A stretch of DNA of 64,000 nt from CAVSMC01 sp963798655 (GTDB lineage: Bacteria > Pseudomonadota > Gammaproteobacteria > Burkholderiales > Casimicrobiaceae): NCBI GenBank assembly GCA_963798655.1, contig CAWCUH010000010.1:62001-126000 (forward strand). The letters are read 5' to 3'. The notes under the pieces are model-generated. The model was not told the DNA's origin, did no database searches, and saw only the letters and a list, made by a program, of their open reading frames with translations. This document shows positions 25,631-33,764 of this stretch, one piece after another (the stretch's first letter is position 1; each line of letters begins with the position of its first letter). Made by a program: the position numbers and the translations under genes.

Positions 25631-26521
25631 ATGTCCTATTTCATCGACCTCGTCGTCGTCGGCCTTTCGCTCGGGATGGTGTACGGCCTCGTCGCGATCG
25701 GCATTTCACTGATCTACTCGGGATTGGACGTCGTTCATTTCGCGCATGGCGAAATCTACATGCTCGGCGCGTTCATCGGCCTCGTTCTTCACAACGCGTT
25801 CGGGCTGCCGTTCCCACTCGTGCTGATCGGGTCGATGATCATCACGGGGCTCATCGGCGTGGTGATCGAGCGCGTGTTCTATCGCCCGATTCTCCGGGGC
25901 GGCGGCGGGTACACGGTTGCGGGCATGGCGATGGTCATCTGCGGCTTCGGCATGTCGATCGTGCTGCAGAACGTCGCGTTCCTGATCTGGGGCGCGAGGG
26001 CGCTGCCGTTTCCGGTGACCTTCGGCATGCCGGTCGAGATCGGCAACGTGACGCTGCCCGCATCGTACGTGTGGATCGTGATCGCCGGTCTTGTGCTGAT
26101 GGCGGCGCTGCATCTGTTCCTGAAGAAGACGCGGCTCGGTCTTGCCGTGCGCGCGGTCGCCGGCAACAAGGAGATCGCGTACCTGATGGGCATCAACGTC
26201 CCGCTCGCGATCTCGGTCATCTTCGGCGTCTCCTGCGCGCTCGGTGCGGCGGCCGGTGTTCTCGTCGGCCCGATCAACTATGTGCAGGTGCAGATGGGCA
26301 TCGGCGTGCTGATCAAGGCGTTCGCGGCGGCGGTGATCGGCGGCTTCGGCAGCCTTCCGGGCGCCGTGCTCGGCGGCCTGCTCGTCGGCGTCAGCGAAAG
26401 CCTCGGCGCCGGCTATCTGTCGGGCAGCTACAAGGACATCTACGCATTCATCCTGATGATCGCCGTGCTGATGGTGCGACCCGCGGGATTGTTCGGCGTG
26501 CTCGCGAAGACGAAGGCATGA
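25631..26521 (+). CDS. branched-chain amino acid-type ABC transporter permease, LivH family
   Basis: A 296-residue LivH permease with GMVYGLVAIGISLIYSGLDV, FAHGEIYMLGAF, the coupling-loop region AVAGNKEIAYLMGINV and AVIGGFGSLPGAVLGG. The gene order in this operon (binding protein, M, G, reductase, F, H) is shuffled compared with the usual K-H-M-G-F order, and with the first transporter here (H-M-G-F). This suggests independent assembly rather than duplication of one operon. It is followed after 13 bp by the hydratase gene. Confidence 0.92.
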   Translation: MSYFIDLVVVGLSLGMVYGLVAIGISLIYSGLDVVHFAHGEIYMLGAFIGLVLHNAFGLPFPLVLIGSMIITGLIGVVIERVFYRPILRGGGGYTVAGMAMVICGFGMSIVLQNVAFLIWGARALPFPVTFGMPVEIGNVTLPASYVWIVIAGLVLMAALHLFLKKTRLGLAVRAVAGNKEIAYLMGINVPLAISVIFGVSCALGAAAGVLVGPINYVQVQMGIGVLIKAFAAAVIGGFGSLPGAVLGGLLVGVSESLGAGYLSGSYKDIYAFILMIAVLMVRPAGLFGVLAKTKA

Positions 26522-26534
26522 GGAGACGACGTTG

Positions 26535-27323
26535 ATGGAACCGAAATTCGAATCGCTGGCCCGATCGCTCGCCGATGCATGGCGCGCGGGCGGCACCATA
26601 CCGCTTCCGCCGGCGGATGCGGCGCCGCGCACGCGGGCCGACGCGTTCGCGATCCAGGACCGGATGGCGCAACTGTTCGGCGATCGCTGCGTCGGCTGGA
26701 AGGTCGGCGCCGCCGTACGCGCCGTGCAGATCCTCGAAGGTCACGACGGTCCGATCACCGGCCGGCTGTTCTCGTCGGCGATGTACACGAGCCCCGCGCG
26801 GGTTCCTGCGAAGCGGTACGACGGCTACAAGATCGAATGCGAGTTCGTGTTCCGCTTCGAAAACGACGTGCCGGTGCGCTCGCAGGCGTATTCGCGCGCC
26901 GAGCTCGAGCCGTCGATCGTCCTGCACGCCGGGCTCGAGATCGCCAGCAGTCGCTACTCGGTTGGCCCGGAGAGCCGGAAGGCGACGACGCACGATGCGA
27001 TAGCCGACAACGGCGCCGGCGGCGCGTACGTCGTCGGGCCCGCGATCGCGCATTGGCGCAACGTCGATCTCGCGACGCTGCCGGTCGAAGCACGCATCGA
27101 CGGCGGCGAGCCGATCCACATGTACACCGGCGAATATCGGCGCGATCCCGTCGACATCCTCGTCGAGACGGTGAACGGCCTCTGCGAGCGCGGCATCGGC
27201 CTCGCGGCGGGCGATCTGCTGTCGACGGGGTCGCTGACGCTGCCGACGCCGCTGCACGCCGGGCGGACGTACGTCGCGCGCTTCGGCGAGCACGCGACGG
27301 TGCAAGTCGCCATTTCCCAATGA
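26535..27323 (+). CDS. 2-keto-4-pentenoate hydratase family protein (MhpD/FAH-like)
   Basis: A 262-residue protein of the fumarylacetoacetate hydrolase-like superfamily. CVGWKVGAA, the metal-binding pair in ECEFVFRF and the Glu in GLEIASSRY match 2-hydroxypentadienoate hydratase/4-oxalocrotonate decarboxylase members. These act on 2-oxo acids from meta-type ring cleavage, although the island carries ortho-cleavage pca genes. I chose ATG 26535, nine bases after AGGAG, over a TTG at 26532. Its stop overlaps the next start (ATGA, 27320-27323). Confidence 0.85.
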   Translation: MEPKFESLARSLADAWRAGGTIPLPPADAAPRTRADAFAIQDRMAQLFGDRCVGWKVGAAVRAVQILEGHDGPITGRLFSSAMYTSPARVPAKRYDGYKIECEFVFRFENDVPVRSQAYSRAELEPSIVLHAGLEIASSRYSVGPESRKATTHDAIADNGAGGAYVVGPAIAHWRNVDLATLPVEARIDGGEPIHMYTGEYRRDPVDILVETVNGLCERGIGLAAGDLLSTGSLTLPTPLHAGRTYVARFGEHATVQVAISQ

Positions 27324-28480
27324 GACCGCTACGTCTCGGCATGGTCGGTGGCGGGCCGGGCGCCGGCATCGCGCCGACGCATCGGCGCGCCGCGCGACTC
27401 GACGGTCGCTTCGACCTCGTCGCCGGCGCGTTCTCGCGCAACGCCGATGCGAATCGCGCGATGGCCACCGAGCTCGGCATCGCGACAGATCGCGTGTACG
27501 AGAACTTCGCTGCGATGGCCGAAGCGGAAGCGCGGCGACCCGACGGCATCGAATGCGTCTCGATCGTCACGCCGAACGATACGCACGCGCCGGCGAGCCT
27601 CGCGTTCATCGGCAAGGGCATCGACGTCATCTGCGACAAGCCGATTGCGATGTCGCTCGCCGAAGCGCTAGCCATCGAGCGCGCCGCAACCGGGCGGGGC
27701 GTCGTGTTTGCTCTGACGCAGAACTACAGCGCATATCCGATGGTGATCGAGGCGCGGCATCGCATCGACGCCGGCGAGCTCGGCGCGATCCGCGTCGTCA
27801 CGGTCGAGTACGCGCACGGCACGCGCAACCGGCTGATCGAAGCCGAAGGCGACGCGAAGATGGCGTGGCGCGTCGACGCCACGATCGCCGGGCCGTCAAC
27901 GGTGCTCGGCGACATCGGCACGCACGCGCACCACCTGATGCGGCGGATGACGGGTCTCGAGATCGATTCGCTGTCGGCGGAGCTCTCGACGATGGTGCCC
28001 GGCCGCGCGGCGGACGACAACGCGTTCGTCAGCCTGCGCTTTCGAGGCGGCGCGCGCGGCCAGCTGTGGGCGAGCATGGTCGCCGCCGGCAACGGCCACG
28101 GACTTCGCATTCGCGTGTTCGGCGAGAAAGCGAGCGTCCACTGGGACCAGGAATTTCCGGACGAGCTCGTCATTCGTGCCGACAACGCGCCGTACCGGAC
28201 GCTGCGTCGCGGCGAGGCGTACCTGTGCGACGCGGCGCGACACGCATCGCGAACGAAGGCGGGCAATCCCGAAGGCTACTTTGGCGCTTTTGCGAACGTT
28301 TACGCCGATGCCGCCGAGGCGATCGCCGCCCGGCGCGATCGCAGGCCCGCGAATCCGAACGCGACGTCGTTCGCAACGGCGCGTGACGGCGTGATCGCGA
28401 TGAAGTTCATCGAAGCCGCCGTGCAGTCGAGCCGCAGCGGCAGCGCGTGGACCGACGCGACGCTCGCGGACGATATTTGA
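27320..28480 (+). CDS. Gfo/Idh/MocA family oxidoreductase
   Basis: A 386-residue member, longer than the others here. The start is LRLGMVGGGPGAGIAPTHRRAA, a pattern seen in the group related to inositol/sugar dehydrogenases with a GxGxxI loop. The usual EKP is ICDKPIAMS, with Asp for Glu. GDIGTHAHHLMRRM provides an active-site His. The KAGNPEGYFGAFANVYAD segment near residue 315 is typical of this longer group. It ends the second transporter operon; operator site D begins four bases after its stop. Confidence 0.86.
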   Translation: MRPLRLGMVGGGPGAGIAPTHRRAARLDGRFDLVAGAFSRNADANRAMATELGIATDRVYENFAAMAEAEARRPDGIECVSIVTPNDTHAPASLAFIGKGIDVICDKPIAMSLAEALAIERAATGRGVVFALTQNYSAYPMVIEARHRIDAGELGAIRVVTVEYAHGTRNRLIEAEGDAKMAWRVDATIAGPSTVLGDIGTHAHHLMRRMTGLEIDSLSAELSTMVPGRAADDNAFVSLRFRGGARGQLWASMVAAGNGHGLRIRVFGEKASVHWDQEFPDELVIRADNAPYRTLRRGEAYLCDAARHASRTKAGNPEGYFGAFANVYADAAEAIAARRDRRPANPNATSFATARDGVIAMKFIEAAVQSSRSGSAWTDATLADDI

Positions 28481-28484
28481 ATTC

Positions 28485-28540
28485 GCAATGGGGAGATTTG
28501 CGTCCATTGCATGGACAAAACAGGGACGCGGACCTAACGT
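28485..28540 (+). promoter_or_regulatory. operator/promoter site D
   Basis: GCAATGG and CCATTGC arms (28485-28491 and 28504-28510; core GCAAT-N16-ATTGC) precede a -35 TGGACA at 28512-28517, a 17-bp spacer and a -10 TAACGT at 28535-28540. The layout equals sites B and C although the interior sequence differs. It would start the 28563-38058 operon with a leader of only about 15 bases before the ATG. Confidence 0.75.
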
Positions 28541-28562
28541 GCCGTTGTCGCGGTAGAACTCC

Positions 28563-29627
28563 ATGAAATCGAACGTCCGCATCGCCGTTGCCGGAGCGGG
28601 TCAGATCGGCAAGCGGCACATCGAGATGATCGTCAACGATGCCGGCTGCACGCTGTCCGCGGTCGTCGATCCCGCGCCATCTGCCGCCGAGCACGCGCGC
28701 TCGCTCGGCGTGCCGGTGTACCGGACGCTCTCCGAGCTGCTCGCGCAAGCGAAGCCGGACGGCGTTGTGCTGGCGACTCCGAACCAGCTACACGTCGAGC
28801 AGGCGCTCGAATGCATCGCAGCCGGCGTGCCGACGCTGGTCGAGAAGCCGGTCGCGCATACGCTCGTGGCCGGCATTCGGCTGTGCGAGGCCGCCGAGAA
28901 GGCAGATGTGCCGATCCTCGTCGGCCATCACCGCCGGCACAGCGCCATCATCGCGAAGGCGGTCGACGTGATCGCGAGCGGCGCGCTCGGCACGATCGTT
29001 GCGGTCGTGGGAACGGCGCTCTTTTACAAGGCGGAGAACGAAGGCTATTTTGAGGGCGCGTCCGCCTGGCGGCGCGAGCCAGGCGGCGGGCCGATCCTGC
29101 TCAACATGATCCACGAGATCAGCAACGTTCGCGCGCTGTGCGGCGAGATCGCCGCGGTGCAGGCGTTCACGTCCAGTGCGACGCGCAAGTTCCCGGTCGA
29201 GGACACGGCGGCGATCACGCTGCGCTTCGCGAGCGGCGCACTCGGCACGTTCGTGCTTTCGGACGCCGCCGGGTCGAACCGAAGCTGGGAGCATACGTCG
29301 GGCGAGGATCCTCGCTACGCGAAGGCACACAGCGAGCGGGACGATTGCTACGTCGTCGCGGGAACGTTCGGCTCGCTCGCGATCCCGACGATGCGCCTCG
29401 CCCGATATTCCAGCGCAGCGGAGCGCTCGTGGCACAAGCCGCTCGAGGAGACGGTCATACCGCTCGAGGTCGTCGATCCGCTGCAACGGCAGATCGCTCA
29501 CTTCGCCGACGTCATCCGCGGCGTAGCGAAGCCGCTCGTGAGCGCGCGCGACGGGCTTGCGAATTTGCGCGTCGTCGATGCGATCGTCGAAGCGGCGAAG
29601 AGCGGTCGCGTCGTGGCGACGGCGTGA
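28563..29627 (+). CDS. Gfo/Idh/MocA family oxidoreductase
   Basis: A 354-residue dehydrogenase. RIAVAGAGQIGKRHIEMI is the Rossmann start, TLVEKPVAHT the EKP motif near residue 97, and GGGPILLNMIHEISNVRAL the active-site helix with a His. An EPGGG/NMIHEI signature of this kind is found in members annotated as quinate- or inositol-pathway dehydrogenases, but I cannot assign the substrate. It is the first gene behind operator D, so its product is likely to act early in the pathway encoded downstream. Confidence 0.86.
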   Translation: MKSNVRIAVAGAGQIGKRHIEMIVNDAGCTLSAVVDPAPSAAEHARSLGVPVYRTLSELLAQAKPDGVVLATPNQLHVEQALECIAAGVPTLVEKPVAHTLVAGIRLCEAAEKADVPILVGHHRRHSAIIAKAVDVIASGALGTIVAVVGTALFYKAENEGYFEGASAWRREPGGGPILLNMIHEISNVRALCGEIAAVQAFTSSATRKFPVEDTAAITLRFASGALGTFVLSDAAGSNRSWEHTSGEDPRYAKAHSERDDCYVVAGTFGSLAIPTMRLARYSSAAERSWHKPLEETVIPLEVVDPLQRQIAHFADVIRGVAKPLVSARDGLANLRVVDAIVEAAKSGRVVATA

Positions 29628-29732
29628 TGTCGTTTGCCGGTCAATCCGAGGAGAGGGCGAGGGATCCGCTTTTGTCGGCGGAACGGCGGCTTCCTCGCTG
29701 GCGCTCCGAATGACAACGGACGTGAGGTGCAG

Positions 29733-30185
29733 ATGAAGAAATTCCTGATGCTCCACGGCGTCAACCACAACATGTTCGGCAAGCGCGAGCCGAAGTACTA
29801 CGGAACGATCACGCTCGCCGAAATCGACGCCCGGCTCGCTGCGCTCGCCCGCGAGCTCGGCGTCGAGGTGTCGAGCTATCAGACGAACCACGAGGGTGAC
29901 ATGTGCGAGCGGATCCACCGCGCGTTCGCCGAGAAGATCGACGGCATCGTGATCAATGCCGGCGCGTGGACGCACTACAGCTACGCGTTGCGCGACGCGC
30001 TCGCGATCCTGACGGTGCCGATCGTGGAGATCCACATGTCGAACAACCACGTGCGCGAGGAGTTCCGCCAGCACTCGGTGATCTCGCCGATTGCGAAGGG
30101 CTACATCGCCGGGTTCGGCATCGACAGCTACCTGCTCGGCCTGCGCGCCGCGGTGTCCGCGGCTGGCGCAGCGGCCGGCGCGTGA
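29733..30185 (+). CDS. type II 3-dehydroquinate dehydratase (divergent subfamily, second copy)
   Basis: A 150-residue dehydroquinase. It shares MLHGVNHNMFGKR, the YGTITLAEID segment, SYQTNHEG, INAGAWTHYSYALRDAL and VEIHMSN with the copy at 6689, and keeps the lid-loop Asn, Arg and Tyr. The two differ at many other positions, so the duplication is not recent. It sits 105 bp after a Gfo/Idh gene and 20 bp before the MaoC gene. A role in converting 3-dehydroquinate to 3-dehydroshikimate for catabolism is likely. ATG 29733 is used. Confidence 0.9.
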   Translation: MKKFLMLHGVNHNMFGKREPKYYGTITLAEIDARLAALARELGVEVSSYQTNHEGDMCERIHRAFAEKIDGIVINAGAWTHYSYALRDALAILTVPIVEIHMSNNHVREEFRQHSVISPIAKGYIAGFGIDSYLLGLRAAVSAAGAAAGA

Positions 30186-30205
30186 CGCATCGAACCGAGG
30201 AAGAG

Positions 30206-30667
30206 ATGGCAACCGACCGCTATTGGGATGACGCAAAGGAAGGTGACGAGGGCACGAGCCCGACCGTCACCGTGACCGGCGCGATGATCGACCTGTATGC
30301 CGACGTTTCCGGCGACCACACGCCGCTGCACGTCGACGAGGAATACGCTCGCAAGTCGCATTTCGGCGAGCGCGTCGCGCACGGCCTGTTCGGCCTCGCG
30401 GTTGCCGACGGACTCAAGTGCCAGGCCGACTATCGGTTCCTGCCCGGCATGTCGCTCGGCTGGAACTGGGATTTCCTGCTGCCGATCAGGATCGGCGACA
30501 CGCTGCACGTGAAGTTCCGCGTCGGGAGCATGCGCGCGTCGAAGAGCAAGCCCGACTGGGGCATCGTCATCATTCCGACAGAGCTCGTCAACCAGAACGG
30601 CGAAGTCGTCCAGCGCGGCGAGCACAAGCTGATGGTGCCGCGTCGTCCGCGCGCAGCGAAGCAGTGA
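30206..30667 (+). CDS. MaoC-like (R)-hydratase, hotdog fold
   Basis: A 153-residue single hotdog-domain protein. The hydratase-2 motif appears as YADVSGDHTPLHVDEEYA with the catalytic Asp and His, followed by HFGERVAHGLFGLAVADG. The C-terminal half (IGDTLHVKFRVGSMRASKSK) is typical of MaoC dehydratases. It would hydrate or dehydrate a CoA thioester and fits with the CoA-transferase encoded 52 bp downstream. ATG 30206 is preceded by a GAGGAAG ribosome site. Confidence 0.9.
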   Translation: MATDRYWDDAKEGDEGTSPTVTVTGAMIDLYADVSGDHTPLHVDEEYARKSHFGERVAHGLFGLAVADGLKCQADYRFLPGMSLGWNWDFLLPIRIGDTLHVKFRVGSMRASKSKPDWGIVIIPTELVNQNGEVVQRGEHKLMVPRRPRAAKQ

Positions 30668-30719
30668 GCGCAGCCGTCGTGCGAGCGCGCATGCCGCCGC
30701 CGCAATTCACCGGAGCGAA

Positions 30720-31955
30720 ATGATGGCCGCACAACCACTGCCGCTCGCGGGCATCCGCGTCGTCGACTACACGCACTTCCTCGCGGGACCGTACCTGTCG
30801 CGTTGCCTCGCCGGTCTCGGTGCCGATGTCATCAAGGTCGAGCGGCCGAAGGACGGCGACGCCGGTCGCCATCATCCGCATTTCATCGACGGCCAAAGCG
30901 GCTACTTCCTGCAGCAGAACATGGGCAAGAAGGGCGTCTGCGTGAATCTCAGGGACGCGCGCGGGCTGAAGCTCGTCAAGGCGCTCGCGCGCGCCGCCGA
31001 CGTGTTCGTCGAGAACTACCGTCCCGGCGCGCTCGCGAAGCTCGGCCTCGGCTACGACGAGCTCGCGAAGGACAATCCCGGCCTCGTCTACTGCTCGGTG
31101 TCGGCGTATGGACATACCGGGCCGAAGGCAGCGCGACCCGGCTTCGGCGCCATCGCCGAAGCGGAAAGCGGCGCGATGGATCTGCTCGGCAATCCCGGCG
31201 AGCCGCCGCCGCTCTTTCGCATGCCGATCGCCGACATGTACGCGGGCATTCACGGCGTCGCCGGCGTGTGCGCGGCGCTGGTCGGCCGCGCGGCCACGGG
31301 CAAGGGCCGGCACGTCGACATCGCACTGCTCGACTGCATGGTGTCGATGCACGACTTCGCCGTGCAGAACTACACGCTCGGCCATGAAATCCCGACCCGC
31401 ACCGGCAGCGACCTGCCACAGTCGACCGTCTACGGCGTATTCGCCGCGCGCGACGGCGACGTCGTCATCGCCGCACAGGTCGACGACACATGGAAGCGGC
31501 TTGCGCGCCTCGTGGGCGGCGAAGCGCTCGCCGGCGACACGCGCTTCCACACCGCGGCGGGGCGAAACGCCCACAATCCGGAAGTTCTCGGCTACGTTCG
31601 CAAGTGGGTCGCGGCGCAGCCGTCGGCGGCGGCGTGCCTGGCCGCGCTCGAGGCGGCGGAAGTGCCGGCGGCCGCGGTGAAGCGGATCGACCAGGTGCTC
31701 GCCGACCCGCAGGTGCAGGCGCGCAACATGATCGTCGAGCAGCAGCACCCCGTGCTCGGCGCGGTGAAGCTCGCGAACGTGCCGTTCAAGTTCTCCGATT
31801 GCGACGCGTCGGTTCGCACGGCGGCGCCGTTGCTCGGCCAGCACAACCGCGAAGTCGCCGCGCAGATCGGATTTTCGACAGCGGAAATCGACGCGATGAT
31901 CGACGACGGCGTGCTGTACGCGGAAGAGGCCGCCGCCGAGCTCGCGGGACGTTGA
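30720..31955 (+). CDS. CaiB/BaiF family CoA-transferase (class III)
   Basis: A 411-residue class III CoA-transferase. Motifs include GIRVVDYTHFLAGPYLSR at the N-terminus, DVIKVERPKDGD, FVENYRPGALAKLGLGYDEL, and AEAESGAMDLLGNPGE with the catalytic-type Asp near residue 155. It moves CoA between carboxylic acids, so it would activate an imported carboxylate without ATP. Together with MaoC it suggests a thioester route alongside the free-acid dehydroquinate route. Two adjacent ATG codons (30720 and 30723) are possible starts. Confidence 0.92.
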   Translation: MMAAQPLPLAGIRVVDYTHFLAGPYLSRCLAGLGADVIKVERPKDGDAGRHHPHFIDGQSGYFLQQNMGKKGVCVNLRDARGLKLVKALARAADVFVENYRPGALAKLGLGYDELAKDNPGLVYCSVSAYGHTGPKAARPGFGAIAEAESGAMDLLGNPGEPPPLFRMPIADMYAGIHGVAGVCAALVGRAATGKGRHVDIALLDCMVSMHDFAVQNYTLGHEIPTRTGSDLPQSTVYGVFAARDGDVVIAAQVDDTWKRLARLVGGEALAGDTRFHTAAGRNAHNPEVLGYVRKWVAAQPSAAACLAALEAAEVPAAAVKRIDQVLADPQVQARNMIVEQQHPVLGAVKLANVPFKFSDCDASVRTAAPLLGQHNREVAAQIGFSTAEIDAMIDDGVLYAEEAAAELAGR

Positions 31956-31993
31956 AGCGATCGTCAGGCGAAGGCGCGGCATCGATTGTCACG

Positions 31994-32989
31994 ATGAGAA
32001 CGATTCGCTGGGGCATCATCGGTTGCGGCGACGTGACCGAGGTGAAGAGCGGGCCCGCGCTGTACAAGGCGACGAACTCGCAGCTCGTGGCCGTCATGCG
32101 GCGCAACGGCGCGCTCGCCGGCGATTACGCGCGCCGGCACGGCGTCGCGCGCTCGCACGACGACGCCGACGCGATCATCGGCGCGTCGGACATCGATGCC
32201 GTCTACGTCGCGACGACGCCGGACTCGCACCGCGACTACGTCGTACGCTGCGCCGCCGCCGGCAAGCCGGTGCTCGTCGAGAAGCCGATGGCGCTCGACG
32301 CGGCCCAATGCGATGCGATGATTTCGACCTGCGTGGCGGCACGCGTTCCGCTCTGGGTCGCGTATTATCGGCGGGCGCTGCCACGGTTTCTCGCCGTGCG
32401 CGATCTCGTGCAGCAGGGCGCGATCGGGGACGTGAGGATGGTCACGAGCCGCCAGTTCCAGCCGCTGCGCGATCCCGCACGGGCGAATCCCGGCTCGCCG
32501 CCGTGGCGAATCGACGTGGCGCGTTCGGGCGGCGGGCTGTTCGTCGACATGATGTCGCACACGCTCGACTTCCTCGAATTCGTCTTTGGCCCGATCGAAT
32601 CGGCGCGCGGGTTCGCGGCGAACGTCGGCGGCGCGTACCGCGCGGAGGACGTCGTCGTCGCGACTTACCGGTTCGCGTCCGGCGTCCACGGCAGCGGCGC
32701 GTTCTGCTACGCCGCCGACCGCGACGACGAGTGGAACGAGATCGTCGGCTCGCGCGGACGCATCCGCTTCTCGACGACGAAGCCGGTGCCGATCCGGTTG
32801 ATGCGCGGCGACGCCGTCGAAGAAATGCCGATCGACGATCCGCCGCACGTCCATCAGCCGCTCGTGCAGACGATCGTCGACGAGCTCAACGGCCGCGGCC
32901 AATGTCCCAGCACCGGCGAGTCCGGTGCACGAACCACGCGCGTGATCGACGACATCCTGCGCGAATACCGGAGCTTGCATCGGAGATGA
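31994..32989 (+). CDS. Gfo/Idh/MocA family oxidoreductase (paralogue of 15839-16876)
   Basis: A 331-residue dehydrogenase strongly similar to the one at 15839: RTIRWGIIGCGDV, KSGPALYKATNSQLVAV, LVEKPMALD, WVAYYRRALPRF and SGGGLFVDMMSHTLDFLEF all have direct counterparts there. The C-terminal HQPLVQTIVDELNGRGQCPS segment is also shared. Its stop overlaps the following SDR start (ATGA, 32986-32989), again as in the other copy. The pair is therefore a duplicated two-enzyme module, perhaps acting on successive hydroxyls of one ring. Confidence 0.88.
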   Translation: MRTIRWGIIGCGDVTEVKSGPALYKATNSQLVAVMRRNGALAGDYARRHGVARSHDDADAIIGASDIDAVYVATTPDSHRDYVVRCAAAGKPVLVEKPMALDAAQCDAMISTCVAARVPLWVAYYRRALPRFLAVRDLVQQGAIGDVRMVTSRQFQPLRDPARANPGSPPWRIDVARSGGGLFVDMMSHTLDFLEFVFGPIESARGFAANVGGAYRAEDVVVATYRFASGVHGSGAFCYAADRDDEWNEIVGSRGRIRFSTTKPVPIRLMRGDAVEEMPIDDPPHVHQPLVQTIVDELNGRGQCPSTGESGARTTRVIDDILREYRSLHRR

Positions 32990-33735
32990 GCGAACGGAAA
33001 CGCACGTTGAGCGGACAATCGGCGATCGTCACCGGCGCTGCGCGCGGCATCGGCCGCGGCATTGCGGCGCGGCTCGCGCGCGAAGGCTGCCGCGTCGTCG
33101 TCTGGGATCGCGACATCGCCGCGTTCGACGCGGCCGCGGCGGGGTTCGAGCCGGCGGCACTGCAGAGCGTCGACGTCGCGGATCTCGCGTCGGTCGAGCG
33201 CGCATTCGAAGCGACGCGCGAAGCGGTCGGCGGCGTCGACATCCTGGTCAACAACGCCGGCGTCAACGGCCCGGTCGCGCCGGTGTGGGACTATCCTGTC
33301 GACGCGTGGCATCGCGTGATCGCCGTCGATCTCACCGGCGTCTTCTACTGCTGTCGCGTGGCGGTGCCGACGATGCGCGCCGCCGGTTACGGAAGGATCG
33401 TCAACGTGTCGTCGATCACCGGCAAGGAAGGCAGTCCAGGCATCGCGGCGTACGCGTCGGCGAAGGCGGGCGTCATCGGCTTCACCAAGTCGCTCGCGCG
33501 CGAGCTCGTCGGTTCGGGCGTGCTGGTCAACGCGATCGCACCGGTGATCACCGAGACCGATCTCTTCAAGGAGATGACGCGCGAGCACATCGAGTCGGCG
33601 AAGTCGAAGATTCCGATGGGGCGCTTCCTGACCGTCGACGAGATCGGCGCGATGGTCGCGTGGATCGCGAGCCCGGAATGCAGCTTCAGCACGGGGTTCA
33701 CGTTCGACCTGTCGGGCGGGCGCGCGACGTATTGA
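32986..33735 (+). CDS. short-chain dehydrogenase/reductase (paralogue of 16873-17610)
   Basis: A 249-residue FabG-like SDR with TGAARGIGRGIA, VWDRD after strand 2 (NAD-type), LVNNAGVNGPVAPVWDY, NVSSITGKEGSPG and YASAKAGVIGFTKSLARELV. It retains the Ser-Tyr-Lys triad. The C-terminus FDLSGGRATY is the same as in the SDR at 16873. It probably acts with the coupled Gfo/Idh enzyme. The following gene begins 29 bp after its stop. Confidence 0.9.
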   Translation: MSERKRTLSGQSAIVTGAARGIGRGIAARLAREGCRVVVWDRDIAAFDAAAAGFEPAALQSVDVADLASVERAFEATREAVGGVDILVNNAGVNGPVAPVWDYPVDAWHRVIAVDLTGVFYCCRVAVPTMRAAGYGRIVNVSSITGKEGSPGIAAYASAKAGVIGFTKSLARELVGSGVLVNAIAPVITETDLFKEMTREHIESAKSKIPMGRFLTVDEIGAMVAWIASPECSFSTGFTFDLSGGRATY

Positions 33736-33764
33736 TGCAGCAGGCAACGAACGAGGAGCAAGCG

